DNA from: Spodoptera frugiperda | Lineage: Eukaryota > Arthropoda > Insecta > Lepidoptera > Noctuidae | Length of the DNA: 64,000 bases | Reading direction: 5' to 3' | Assembly (NCBI RefSeq): GCF_023101765.2 | Contig: NC_064212.1 | Coordinates: forward strand, 8,246,001 to 8,310,000 | Shown: positions 50,801 through 64,000 of the stretch, piece by piece | Numbering within the stretch: the first letter of the stretch is position 1 | Layout of the letters: each line of letters starts with the position of its first letter | Notes under the pieces: model-generated | The model's database searches: none | Seen by the model: only the letters and a program-made list of their open reading frames with translations | What the model was told of the DNA's origin: nothing | Made by a program: the position numbers and the translations under genes

Positions 50801-52485
50801 TAAAAAGCGAAAATTTATTTTATGGCCACTTTCTTCAATAGTTTATTGCTTTAGGTTACTGTTTCACTTGCTTTTTCTATTTACCTTCATTTCTCTGGGA
50901 ATTTTATTGCTAGAGAGAAAGCGATCTTGAAAAAAGAAATGTTACATTTAATGTTAGTAAATATTTTTGGAAATAAAAGTGCAAATAAATCTGAGCCTTA
51001 TTACTTATATACGTTGGTGTTTATTTAGTGGAACCGTAGGTAGCATTGAACACCATGGCAAACATGAATCGGCTGTAGCAGCGGTTCGTTTCTCATGTCA
51101 AACTCGACGGGCAGCGCGATTCCTTTCAATGCTGGCAACGCAAACAAACTAAACGTACAAACAATTTTACTCCAATTAATGACGACTGTATTTGCGGGAC
51201 CGACGTCGCCATCAATTTTGTTTTATATCTGCATCTTATCAAATAATGAACAGGGCTATGTCAGATTTGTTTCATAGAAATCTCGCTTTGTTATCCCACT
51301 GGGAATTATGTTTTGTATTTCATAATAGCTTTGTCAAAGATTTTGTTTGTTGAATTCTTGTTTTTCCTATTCTTCTAATTCTGTGTTTGGGATTCTTTAC
51401 AGAAGCATGATTGGGTATTTGTGATTTATGTGTAATATCCAAATCAATATCTTTTCAGTATTTAATCAATTTTATTGACTACGTGGTGAAGTGAAATTGA
51501 GGTATATTTTAAGGCACATATTCTCTTGTAATAAATTGGAATTCCCAAAAAACTCAATCATAAAATATTAAAAATGTAAAAGCAGTTGATTTTATATTTT
51601 TCTGTAGGTATCACAAAGTAAAATTCCAGCGCATATTTTTAATATAACACATACATTTTAAAAATGTTCTTATTATATTTTAACAGCAAACATGATTTAA
51701 AAATCTTTGGTTACGATCTATCAATGCGAGGACATTTTTTAATCATAAGTTGGCAATACAAAACGGACGTTAAGCCCAATAACAGAAAATGGGACAGTCC
51801 CCCCTGCGTGGGTAGGGAGTCGAATGTTTCACGTCACCTTTCGAGTGGGGAGCACTCGAACCGAGTCTCTTGAAATGCAATTCGATTGTCATGATTATTT
51901 TCTCCTTTACATTTTAGCCCGATATGAGTCGACTTGTTCGCATAAAAATGTATGTGCGAAACTGAAATTGGCAAATTTACTTTCTAAAATTCTGAGAAGG
52001 ACAATAATGATAAGGACTAGGACAAAAAAATATTTTTAGAGTAAACTAGTAGTAGGTAGTAGTAGCTTCTATCAACACTATATAGGTATATCTTGATTTG
52101 TACTTAGGTCCGGAGCCTTAAAAGCGGACACTTTGCGCTACATCTGGGTCATCAACGTCGACGTCATTCATTTCAACTGGTTGCTGGTTGGTTAAAAGCC
52201 ATAATTAGTGGTGAACATTATGCAGAGAAATATTTTCTTTCAGTCAGTTTTCCATCTGATTTTTATTTTTCAGTTTCGTATTTTAAGTTGCCAATCTGCA
52301 AAAGGGGAAAGGCTTTGTAATTAGGGAGTTGACTCGACAGCAGCTTAATAACACTCGGGCCCAGTTCAAAGCCTTTCCGAAATGTATTCTAAACTACAAC
52401 TAGTACGGCTTTAGGATATTGTGCTTGAAACGGGTTGAAGTATTTTAAATATTTCCATTACGGAAGGATCGTGTCATAACTCCGT

Positions 52486-52511
52486 GTATGTGTGTGTGCA
52501 TGTGTGTGCGC
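52486..52511. repeat. Imperfect (TG)n microsatellite
   Basis: The tract TATGTGTGTGTGCATGTGTG continues TGCGCGC. It is short and interrupted. Confidence 0.8.
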
Positions 52512-55500
52512 GCAAAATATATCCAATCCTTTCAGTCGTGTTCACATTTCAAATCTTATTTGCATTTAATAGTCCCGGAATAGTTTGTGCTATGTATTTT
52601 TGGAACTCCGCTTAAGTAAAAACTTTAAACATTTAAAGTAAATTCTGATAATAGAACAAATATTTAAATATTATAAAATATTAAAGTTAACGTCTAGTTT
52701 TAGTCTCACGTGAACAAAAATATTAAGATATTTTCAAACTTTTGAAGAATCCCTCCGAACCGACAGCTCTCAATATCTAATTTTTGATATGGGAAAACTT
52801 TCGACTTTGAAAACTACCGATGCAGTGCTCGAGATACGTGCTCTTTCATAGTTACTTGTGAAGCGCAATAGTAAACAACGTTCTAGTCTAGTTGTGGACT
52901 TACGTTTGTAAACACTATGATACTCGTATTTATTTAATAAATGTACTAGACAAACAATCAGGACTCACTAACGGGGCTTCACGGATATAACCGTAACTGG
53001 AAGCTTCAAAGAAAATCGGGATAATCCGTTCATCGATGGAACATAGTTCGACAGTAGTTGTAGTTAGCTATAAGTGCAATCAAACAGCCCTCAATAAACG
53101 GCGGTATTGTTTTGCCGGTTATTGCGATTCCGTTGCCGAGACACGTCCGGAATAAATTAAACTGCAATTTGGGGCCTTTAATATGGAGTGTTGTTCGCGC
53201 TATTGGCCCATAGTGGCGTGTGGCAGCGTGGCGATATGAGCGGCATTCGAATGAGTACACAAAGGGGTTCGGCGCCATGCTGCCCATCGGTAATGCAGCC
53301 AGGCACATGATTGCTGCAGCGCGACTCTCCAGGGACACCGTTTTGTTACCTACCTGCGTAGCCACGCATCATCGATTTACTGTCAAATTTTCGTTGTACA
53401 TTTAGAATTTGCCAGAATGCTGTCCTGTAATAGTAGTGAGCTCTGAATGTAATGCTCGCGGTAATTGCGCCGAAATGGGTCCGTTTAGCGATCCTCAGAT
53501 GCAGACATAGTTTACATTGCACTGCAACAAATTCGAGTTCTAGTTATAACCGAAGGCATTGGCAACTGTACATTTCAGTGTATACAGGGTGGAAGGGATT
53601 GTATGGAACAAAGTCAAACCATAGTAACAGTACACAGTCCGTACTGTGTACACACAGTACACGGTGTTTCAGTTTTAAATTGGTTTTCTATGAATTTTTG
53701 TATTTATTCGACGATTTTTTCCTGACTGACATAAAGTCAATTACTGTTACACGTTTTAACGGAATTTTTATTTCATTTTTGATTGACTTATTTTTAATAC
53801 AAAACAAGGTTGACTTACGGTATGCCGATTTTAAATGTATGATAAAGATCAAAAAATAATAAATAATCTCACGGAGGTAATTAAACTCTTGGTTACCTGG
53901 CCAACCAAAACATGTATACAATACCTATCTATACTGTGCAACCAAACTTTAGTAATTTAAGTTGTATGTATCTGGCCAATGAACACTTCACTCCACAAAT
54001 TGTAATTAAATTAAAGTCAACAGGAGCCACTTAAGACGATGGCGTGAGTAATACAAATTGGCGCATAAGCAGAAGCATCACGGCGCAGTGTTTATTGCGT
54101 GCGCAGAGGATTCTATGGCGCCATTAATGCACGTAGCGAGGCGTAAGGTCGAGCTGCTCGCTCAATTTGCGGTATTGCCCTGAGCTACCGTCACATAAAC
54201 AGAGTCAGGCGCACCTACAGATCTACAATCGTCCCGTTGTTTGTCCGCCCACATTCCTGGGCGGAACACGTAACGGCTCGCAGAACGCATTAGTACTTCC
54301 ATAAACACCACATCCATTGTGTGCACACGCTCCGAGTTGCAGCCATTTTCAATAGCATTTATACATTCACTTGAACGACGTACACCAGATACCTGGAACT
54401 CGTTCGGCTGATAGCTCCAGTCAATGCTTTGAGGCGTAAGCGTATGGCATTTATAAAGTCGCTCCCCCGGCGACACTACACTTCAGACGAGCTTCTGTTT
54501 TTGCTCCCGTGGGGAAACGCGATCAGAATTAACGAGACTTTTACCTACATGTTCGCAGGTTGGTCTTTAACGCAAACGTAGGCAATTCTTGATTTATACA
54601 AACGCCGTTTCACAGTGTAGCTCCTGATTTAGATAAAGAATATAGCGCTACTTCCATTTAATGTGATGTATTCAGATTAAAGACAGCTTGGAGTTACAAA
54701 GTCTCTCTGTTAAAATGTATATTTAAATTAGATAGGGCTCTTAATTTCAAGGCCCAAGAATTACAATTAATGGTATTACCCATTTGCCTTAATGCTTAGA
54801 TCTACGACAGTTTGCTTTTTGTTTGGAACTGATCCAAATATATATCTATCAGCGGCAGTTTTATTATCTTTAATGCATTCAAAGTGCATTTGTATACTTA
54901 ACCCCGTTTCTATGAATGGATTTTATTGCATATTAAAAAGTACAAAAAGCTATTCGATCGCAAAATCAAATAGTACTGATACTACTATTCATGGATACAG
55001 GCTCAGCGATTACACAGCTCTCGTCAAATAGCTAATGAAGCATCTGATGTTTCGATCATTAATAAACTTCTTCGGCGGTATGTCCCGCTTTAAATGATTA
55101 ATATCGGCGTCTGCAGACGACCTATACCTATCAGACGGAGCTAGTTTAGCATGTAGTCTCTAGTCCAACTATGGCCGCTCACTGTGTACTTCCCTAATGA
55201 GATTCTATCTTAATTATTTTTCAGTGTTCATCGTAAATTTCCCTCTCGAGACTTGCTGAGCCATTCCGTGGCGGAAACATCCTTTTCGAGCTTAATTATT
55301 TCCTTTTTTTACGGTGTTCAATATTCATTCCGATTTTCGTCGAGCAGACATTAAAATTCATAACTCAGCTATTACACTCGTCAACAGCTGGCGCCACTTG
55401 AACGTTATTATCTTTAACTCTTAGAAAAGCATTAATTAAGAAGTTACTTTTTATGTCACTTGGAAATATAATCATTTTTATGCGAGTTTATCAAGCATGG

Positions 55501-57744
55501 CGCTGGCAGGTGTGGTGCAGCATTCGCAGTGACATTAATGTGTACTATATGTATATTAACTGTGTATTAGTTTATGCAATATCCCAAGTGGTTTCTCGAG
55601 TACGGTAATTTTACGAGTTTCACTCCATAACACTTGAGAGCTGGTTGCTATTGTTCTATTCATCGAAGAGACATTTTATGACGCGGACACTCGTAACGGT
55701 CCGTCGCCGTCGTCTCGAGTTCCTTGTATGGGTGCAGAAGATAAATTTAAGTGAACGGTTCACGCCCACGAGCGTCGCCAACTCGTAAAGCAGTTGACGG
55801 CGCGGTGGGGACCATAAATAAGGTCCGGCGACCCGCCCCCAGCACCCACGCACGCTTGCATGCTTCTGGATTGCAAGTGCACATGCGCTCATGCACCTAC
55901 TTATCTGTCCCTGCAAAGTGACAGCGATATGAATGGCCAGCAGCTATGACTACGCCAGAAATATGGCTCCCAGCCACTCCAGTTTATTATTTTTAAAACA
56001 AAAATAAATGTCTTCCCATTTAGTTGTAAATGAACAATTTTATACTCTTGTATAATGCAAGCATATTTTAAGTGTACTTTGAGCAGAACTCTTTCAGAAA
56101 TATTTAATAATAATAGTTATTGAGAGAAAATTGAACGCGTTGTAGTGCCTTTGTCTGAATAATTCTCAGAGATTACTATAACAATGGTAATCAGTGAATT
56201 GCACGATGTTTATTGGTCAATATGACTGTAAATTTTAATTACTTGCATTGATCAATTCGGATTGTATGTGGAATTCTTCGATAATTATCAATTAACAATT
56301 TACGTCGCGATTATTGTGGTGTAAACTTGTTTATTTATATGGTTAAAGCGATATGTGTGGTAGCTGTACGTATGTAGGTATATAGCAGCCAGTGAGCGCA
56401 GCACACGGACGGTGAGTTTCCCAGGAAAGACGTCAGCGGAACACTTCGATACTAAATTTCATTTTGTGAAGCGACCGATCCTCAATAGCTGCGCGTCACT
56501 TTACGGAAATTCTCTCTACAATCCTCACCTGTTTTCTAGCGTCCTCTTCAAAATGATAAACTGAATGTTCATCGTATTGTTCTACCGGAGTCAATTAAAT
56601 GGAACCCTATTAACTTTGAATAGAAAATAAATGAACGTATTTCATAAACGCTTTATTATTCAACACGGAATAAAATATAATGCTGTGTAGTTGCAGTTAG
56701 CAATAACAATGAAATAGAAGTTGAATGCTGTTGTAGAGAATTCCACAAAAATGTTATTTTTGTAAAGAATTGTATTATACGGAACACTAATCGTGGCCTC
56801 CTACTGACTCGAACTCGATTTTTTCTCGTTCGCCTCGACTTGAATCCGTTTTACATTTTTATTTTACTCCTTTCAGTCTAATTTAATATGCGGCCTCGTA
56901 GAAGAAATTGCGAAGATATATTTTTGCATTTGTTAACTCCACCTTGAATAAAATCAGATTTTACCGGTAAAATTTATGTTGGGTTGCAAGAGACAGGTAT
57001 GGCAAGGCTTTGGTTTCCCATTACGCGTATTTAAATCACGTACGGAGTCTGTTATTTGGGTTGCAATATCGAGTTGATGTTGTTAGAGTACCACACAGTA
57101 ACGTAGTACGATCAGCTCAACAGCTGCTTAAATAATTTCCCTGCACAATACCAACGGATTGAGTCGCTAAATCCGAAGAGATTTACGCAAAAAATGTATC
57201 AATGCAGGCTACCTAAATGAAATAGGATTTAATTTAAACCTCTTTTGTAAAAAGAAAAAATCTCAACGTTGCTTGGAATTTAGACAACCGTCTATTGCAA
57301 GATTTTTAATTAAATCGACTTTGATCACAGGACTGGAATGTCTCTGGTAAAACGATTAAAACCGGTATGAAACAGTTGCTGTGTAATCTTTCCGCGTTAC
57401 ATCCCACGTAACAATTTAATCTAATGCTTTCATCATTTTTTGTTACTTTTAAAGATTTGCCCTTGTTGTTCTGTTTTGTTTATGTCTAAGTTTGTGCTGA
57501 GCTCATACATTGCAGACTTAGATAGGTAATACAAAGTAGAACAAAGTGGAACCCGCTAACCTCAATCCGCAGCTGTTGGTTTACACCAGCCATTCTTCTT
57601 TTGTGGGGACCTCGTCGCTTGAAATACAGAATTTATTAAGATTACTAACTAAAGTTACGTGTTCGTTAGAGTAAATATCAATTAAAGACTACGTGTTGGC
57701 AATAGACGGCGGGAGCGTGACGAAGCGTGTGATTTGACCATTTT

Positions 57745-57872
57745 GCTCGACCGCTACCGTAGCCAAAACCGACCTACGCGACGGACCGTAGCCGTGCCCG
57801 TAGCGGCGTAGCTCTGCGTAGCCGATCGTAACGCGTAGTAGTTCGTAGTAACGCGTAGCTCTCGTAGCGGTT
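57745..57872. repeat. CGTAG-rich degenerate repeat tract
   Basis: CGTAG or its complement CTACG recurs many times, for example CCGTAGCCGTGCCCGTAGCG, GCGTAGCTCTGCGTAGCCG and AACGCGTAGTAGTTCGTAG. Spacing is irregular. The tract is GC-rich in an AT-rich intron. Confidence 0.65.
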
Positions 57873-60800
57873 AACATCTTACTGCTATAAGCAGTATATG
57901 CATACAAACTTCAACTTCAAATTTCAAAACGTGCTATTGCTTAAACAGCCACTTAGTGTAACTAAGTCCCACTCTGTAACTCGACCTGCTGTTTACTTAT
58001 TTATTAATTAAGATTACGTAGGTGGGTGCCATTAGAAATGTACCCAGCGAGACCCCTTTCAGCTACTATGTTTTGCACATCGTATTTGTGGCGGTATAAT
58101 AACATGGTAACCATGACGCTGCTACTCTTGGAACAAATAATTTCCTGTAATGCATGTTACGTAACTTCGCTTGTTCTCTGAATGTTTTTAATAATGGCGT
58201 CGATGCGAAATCGGGGACTGAATTAAAACTTTTTGAACGTAAATACATCACGATTCTAATTAAATTCCAGTACATAATACGAATCTTCTGTAAGTTGTAC
58301 GTAATTTGAAGTTTTAATTTAGAAAAGTTCTTGATAAGTATAATTATAATTCTAATTTTACACTTGTCGTACTTTAACCTTATAGTTATTTTAAAAAATG
58401 CATATTTAGGTAACCTTTTAAAGTAAGTACGTAAAGTTGTTTATCGAAAAATTACACCGTAACAGAATCGCCGAAAGTCAATAATTTTCCGCGAAACAAT
58501 AAAAGTAGCTGAAACAATATAATAAATGAACCTTTTTCGCTATTTAATATTCTGTTATACAAGTCAAAGTAACTTTCAAGGTTTCATAAAATGTTTGAAC
58601 TGTAATTTTATAAAATTATATCGTGATCTTTGATAACAAAAGCGTCTCGTCTCGTAGGACGTGTCCGGGCAGTCTACCTGGTACCCGGGGGACCAATTAA
58701 AGACTTTAATTAATCTAAGCAAGGGCCCCGGTTGTTGTAAACTCTTAAATGACAGGAGCGCATGTTCTTGCAACCGTTTTGAAACTTGACTAATGGTCGA
58801 CAACTCTTCGAAAGACGAAAACAAATTTTATTTTCGATATTAAGTTCTGCCTAAGTCCCGAAACTTCTTTGAAAGATAAACGATTCTGTTTAAATCTTCA
58901 GTGTCATCCGACTATAGTACGGATTATAATGAGATACAAAATTGTTAGTAATGTTAGACGCCTTAGTTGACGCCTATCGCGTTTTACAATTTCGCAGCTT
59001 TATATTTTTCAAGATACTTTTTTTTTTGTCATTGAGTGACAAATAAGAAGGCAGCCCACCTGGTAATAAATGTTCACCATTATGACACAGATTACGGCTC
59101 GAGAAGATAAACTGAAAAAGAAAACTTTTCCAAGAAAGAAAAGTCGTGTAATACAGTAATACCTGCCTTCACGAATATTCCTTATTAATAACTAATAAAA
59201 TTTCTTTTTTTCGTATTACGATTCTAGTAGAAATAGATTAAAACGCAAATTGAATAATAGTCTACTTTGATAGCGGAGTCACATAAATCTGGCTGGTTTA
59301 AATTGTGTTTATTTTATGCCTGTTTCTGTTTCGTATTTCGAATTCTGTCGGACTGCTTTACTTTATTAGTTTAGTATTATTTTGCTACTACGTTTTATGA
59401 GGCTTTTTTAATTCGCTTTTATGGAATTACCCTCGGCAAGGCCGTGTATCATTGTTTTTATAAGCTGTAATCGTTTTCGCTTCAAACTTTTCTCGAGATG
59501 TCTCTCAACGTTCAGAGTTAGATAATTTATATTTGCTTCAAGATTTACTCTTATCGTCTTTGTTTTGCTCGCTCTTCTCTTCATCTTATGAGCTCTATAG
59601 ATTTCAAAACATAATAACCAAGTATTGATTTTATAGATTGTTAGTTCAACACAATTTCTCACTCAGAAGAATTTACATTGTATTTAATTTAGCAGCACAT
59701 TCCGTGGCCCTGAAAGTTAAATCCCTATGGTTTTCTTTAAATATTTATGAAGGCTCCGAACGTCCAACGACTTTTAATACTTTGAAAATATTATCATATC
59801 CTTGTCATAAGCTTTTCTAGATAAATATTTGCTTTTGGACATCTGTTGTCATGAATAAAGTGAGGGGTTTTATTGTGATATAAAATAAAATTGATAGTTG
59901 TTTTTATTTGATAGTATCAGACGTTCTCATATAAGACTAAAATTTCAATAATGTCAAGGAAATCGTACATTTCGATGAGAGATAAATTCATTTGAAGCTC
60001 GATGATTTATCAGGCAGCAGCGGGAGGTCGCGTGCGACGTCATTGTGCCGGCTTCCTCACACAGACATATCTTTTTGATAAATTGCAAAGAATCTCTGAA
60101 CGAGGTGAAATTCAAAAGTAAAATGATATTATTTTTGCGAAGATTATATATTACTTTATACGTATATTATATGTTAAGCTTCACACGTAAAGTTTACGCA
60201 GGAAAGTTGCAGATACTTAAGTAGTTTCAAGTTTAATGTTGTTTTGCATAGGCGAGCAGTCGGATCGTGCTCCAGAAGATCCTCGAGCGGTTAGCGGCTG
60301 TTTAAGATATTTTTGTCGAATGTGAGGAGTCGTGTCAGAGTTGGGGCGTGCGCCAGCTGCCGATGACGTGGCTCAAGCGCCTATTATGCCGTTCGCCTTT
60401 TATTTATGATCGGGTTGAGCGGTGCTTATTACAACTGCGGGTGCGGGACATGTTTCATATGCCAGCCTTGTTTCTACGCTAACTCCCTCCTTGACGGTTA
60501 TTGAGCCGTTTGCCTGCAATCATCTCGTTCTTCTACTGTTACAAATTACTAATATTGTGTTTATTTACAGCGCCTGGCTGCGCTAGACACAATTTTTCAT
60601 TTTGAGATTTCCACTGTTGCGGCACGTGCGTCGACTAATTACTCTCGCTCTTACAACATGGATTAATTTGTACCATTTCAAAGTTTATCTATACAATAAA
60701 TCAAATGTCAAGTTTTGATGATATCTGCCTCTAGGGTTGCACGAGTTAAGGAATACTTATTGTTATTCACGGCGTATCTCGAAACTCTGCAGTGATATGT

Positions 60801-62233
60801 GTGTTCACTAAGCCCCAACATACATTTCGCCGTTTTTGTCTATCACTTGGCAGCAACTTCTCCAATGTTTTCTCATTCGCCCGCAGTCTTCCCCAAAAGT
60901 TAGCTCATTCCTGTCTCGGTGGGTGCCTCAACGAATTACGAACTCGGCACTCAGCCGCCGATGCGTGTAAAATGTCTTTACGACCTCGGTAAATCCCGTG
61001 ATGTGTGTCACCGGCCGTGTCGCCTACTCACTCTCTACCATTTTTTAATCAATTAGTTGTTAATTGATAAACTTCTGAGTGCTTAGTCTCACCTACATCA
61101 ATCTGGTGATCTACTTAAAGTTACTGCAAATGTAAACCACAAAGTCTAGGTACGTACTAATGATAGTAACCGCTTACATTTAGGTATCTGTTCATTTTGG
61201 TTCTAATGGAAATTGCGTACGTAATAATTATTTTATTTTATACAATAGTAATATCGCCTTGTTTTAGGGGCAAATTGCAGTGATTGAACGTACTCAATCG
61301 AGCGTATTTAGATTTAAACTGAACTGCGTTTCGATGGGTTTGGTATTCTATGAACCTGATATTAGATTTCCAGACTATTGTTATAACAAGAGTCTATGCA
61401 TACAATATTAATGAATTCTGATACGTTGTGGTTGCTGTTGTACGTAAGAGGTTGAATCCGTTTATACATTTAATCAAAATGCTTTTTTGCTCGAATTTCA
61501 ATTGTGCATCAGAATAGAAGTAACGGAACAAACATGTTGGACACAACATGCCTGCGTCGGACTATCGGTTTTTTGTTCGCCATAGTTCGTTTTCGCTCCG
61601 ATATAAAATATTCAAAGTTACAGTGTTACTGTGTCCTTATAAAATGTAGAATAAAAATTAAAAGGATTTTCGTTACGGCATTTTGTATACTTTCAAAAAA
61701 CGTACAGCATACAAAGATATACTTTTAATTAAGACGTGTTGTTGCCTTGCTAAACAAAGCATTTGTCTAACACTAAGTTTAGATTTTTAAGACCTAGGAT
61801 AGCATAAGCAACTAGTACCCCTATGACCTGCAGTGTACTGCATTTTCCCATTGACACTACTCATTAGTGTTAAAATTATATAATTATTAAATTCAAAACA
61901 TAAAATAAATATCAACTAAAATGTTTTAAACTAAAAAAGTTTAAGAAACCGAAATAGAAAAGGGTCTTTTTGATTCTTACCTAAGAAGACTAGGATCGGG
62001 TCGCTCTTTGTTTATCCTGTGTGTTTACGCGATGACCCTTAAACAACCGCGATAGGATAGGACTTGACCTTAACGAAAACATCAATAAATTACTTTAGAA
62101 CCTTGAAGAAAATGTATGGAAATACAGACTCCTTTTTAAATGGGACTCATAACGCAACTGGTTAAAGATCAGTTCATATCTGATGTAAAATACGTCGAGC
62201 GTATCATCGATCGCACTATCATGGGTTGAGTGT

Positions 62234-62285
62234 GAACAGTCAAATGTTTTTCTATACATTTAACTGTTCTGGCGTCACGTGACGC
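62234..62285. repeat. Adjacent inverted repeat and 14-bp palindrome with E-box
   Basis: Arms GAACAGTCAAATGT (62234-62247) and ACATTTAACTGTTC (62256-62269) pair at 13 of 14 positions. Two bases later comes the perfect palindrome GCGTCACGTGACGC (62272-62285), which contains a CACGTG E-box. Confidence 0.75.
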
Positions 62286-62804
62286 ATAATCCGTAAGAGA
62301 ATTATGAACCGACCCTAAAAGTATGTTGTGAATCATATTATGTACCTTTGTCTACCCTCTCATTGAAAGAAGGACGACATTGAGTAAAGAATAATTTGTA
62401 ATTTTAATAAAGGATAAATACCTAAGTGCACTGAACACCACTTATAGTAAATAAACACTATAAAGCACTTAAATACACATTTTTAGAAATACATTTAAGA
62501 AATGTTTATCTTTATACATAAACAATTTATTTAAATATTCAAATAATAGCGAAGCCGTTTAGTTTTCATGATTCAAACCGATATTTATGCGAGGATCGTT
62601 TCTAATTTTCTTATTGTATTATTTTCGAGCTCCGTTGTTTATGAACTATGAGATTTTAGATGGAATTCTTGGGTTGAGAAAAATGTTAATGTTTTAGTTT
62701 CAACTTTGGTATTTTCAATAAAATTTTACGATAACGTGTTAGGATTCACTTCTATAATAATTCTTAAGACAAAGTAATTGAACACATTTTTGCTAAATTA
62801 AACG

Positions 62805-62943
62805 TTATTCCCTATGTGTTATTTCCGACTATGTCTACTCCATTTGTCATTCAAATCTGTTTACTAGTTTTTGCGTAAAAAAGTAAAAACTTCCATACAT
62901 ATTTCAATCTTCACGAAATTCGCTTTATAATATTAGTATGTCA
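62805..62943 (-). mobile_element. Helitron-like dispersed repeat, minus strand, truncated
   Basis: On the minus strand it begins CATACTAATATTATAAAGCG, continues TTTTTTACGCAAAAACTAG and CAGATTTGAATGACAAATGG, and reaches AACACATAGGGAATAACG. This is the same kind of layout as the copy at 10458. The CTAG end is not present. Confidence 0.55.
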
Positions 62944-64000
62944 GTCTCCGACATGCAATCTTGCATCGCTTCACTTTGAACATCACGTATTTATGGTTCA
63001 TCTTACCAATATTTACCAGAGAGTGACGCGAGTGAAACAAATTACTTCAAGGATTCCTCCCAACTTTTCATCTCAGTGAGGGGTAGATGTTCACTGCAGC
63101 TTCTATTAGACATCGAGATGGTACTGACTGGCGACAGGAAAAGGCCGTCGACGGCATAACAAGGTTACCATCTTGCAATTCTATCAAAGTCTTATATAAT
63201 GACGTTATCAAGCGACTTCCGTTCTCCGCCCGCTACTAATAAGGCACATTTAACTTTGCATGTAAACACTAATTAAAGTTTTTGGTATCCGATTCCATGT
63301 CACAGAAAAACTTTACAAACTGTCTGCGAAGATAACGTGAAACTTAATTACTTTTGTTAGTTTTATGATATCGTTCTATACTCGCAGCAAAGAATTTTTG
63401 TCTATTTTTGTTTGACATTTGTGTTTTCAGCGACACGAATGAGTGGGTTCTCCTACTAAAGTTTTACAAGAACAAACATTGCTGTTGTATATAACTTGCT
63501 ATCTTCCTAGTAGATGAGCGTGATGATAATTAGGCCAAGTATTCACAACGCGTGTACACAAACGAATGTTCATTATATTATTTTCCTTTTTCCTGTTTAT
63601 CCAGGATCAAATACGATCTAATTAATTTTACTTTACACAAGATCTCTCCTAAAAACAACGTTTTAAGTGTATCCACGTTCTATATCCTCTTTATGTTTAG
63701 TCTATAACGGGAACAATGTGTTGTTTTCGTATTTAATACCGTTTGTATTAATTAATCACTATAAGAACCGTGTTATCTGATATTCCCATGACCTTGAAGT
63801 AAGTTAATAACCCAAGTGCTTTAAAATGTTAATTTGAATTGTTTTCATGCACTTGAACATACACCTGTAAACATAGCAGGTATATTCAGAGAAATGTAAG
63901 GTAAAATCAACATTATTATAACCGTCTTAAATTCTATTTTGTCTGATTTGCATATGCTCGCTATTTGCCAGAGGTATCTAGTACGTTCATCTTGCGAGCG

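Larger units (their letters stand above)
38246..64000 (+). other. CadN: Large CadN intron, distal part (to window edge)
   Basis: This span is AT-rich and has no coding segment I can defend. It holds a LINE-tail-like repeat (43162), an inverted repeat (43693), a noctuid-type repeat (43823), a G-rich run (47855), a TG-rich run (52486), a CGTAG-rich tract (57745), twin palindromes (62234) and a Helitron-like repeat (62805). GC-rich patches at about 40930-40980, 50109-50212, 55690-55870 and 60255-60500 may be regulatory. In 38300-40900, 44050-47850, 48300-50000 and 58000-62200 I see only AT-rich sequence with scattered short open frames. Confidence 0.5.

Noticed and set aside
53030..53365. 111-codon minus-strand frame
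   Set aside because: No domain, and a competing plus-strand frame over the same bases. Length is within chance expectation.
58576..58824. 82-codon minus-strand frame with protein-like composition
   Set aside because: No motif or splice support; left as possible conserved non-coding sequence.
59041..59100. Another copy of the CATCAGGTG-type repeat on the minus strand
   Set aside because: Only a short GCCCACCTGGTAATAAATG segment resembles it; too diverged to support.
1..64000. CRISPR array, rRNA, bacterial operon or viral genome
   Set aside because: No regularly spaced repeats, no rRNA-like sequence, and spliced cadherin exons show the window is animal nuclear DNA.

Overview
The window looks like nuclear DNA of a moth (Lepidoptera), probably Noctuoidea or Noctuidae. 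It is AT-rich, intron-dominated, and contains spliced exons with GT/AG borders. Three exons read as the insect neural cadherin CadN. The repeat content matches families I know from lepidopteran genomes: LINE 3' tails, a SINE with a reversed tRNA-like head, Helitron-like repeats and several MITEs. One repeat near 43.8 kb resembles a family common in noctuids. The taxonomic call rests on remembered repeat and protein families, not on a search.

Layout. Three plus-strand exons at 3144-3333, 4175-4357 and 15817-16006 encode consecutive parts of the CadN cadherin-repeat ectodomain. Their reading phases are mutually compatible. The window opens inside the upstream CadN intron. I could not find another CadN exon after 16006, so the last 48 kb is best read as one very large intron.

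Inside that intron, on the opposite strand, I found a small gene that no single ORF shows. It has three exons (38245-38168, 37032-36658, 36580-36422), all phase-0 junctions with consensus splice sites. They give a 203-residue secreted protein with a signal peptide, six cysteines in the mature part and a C-terminal half resembling the MD-2/GM2-activator-like (CheA/CheB/DUF1091-type) lipid-binding families. This nested antisense gene is the main discovery of the window.

The rest is intronic sequence studded with transposon remnants. These include a 965-bp hAT element with perfect 8-bp target duplication inserted in an older repeat, a Harbinger-type MITE with TTA duplication, a 201-bp MITE just upstream of a CadN exon, a MITE with a partly duplicated core, two copies of another MITE family, two Helitron-like repeats, a SINE, LINE tails and a decayed reverse-transcriptase fragment. 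There are also unusual hairpins, a G-quadruplex-type run and a CGTAG-rich tract. I saw no rRNA, functional tRNA or CRISPR array. Most open reading frames of 60-110 codons in this window are at the number expected by chance at this base composition and are left out.
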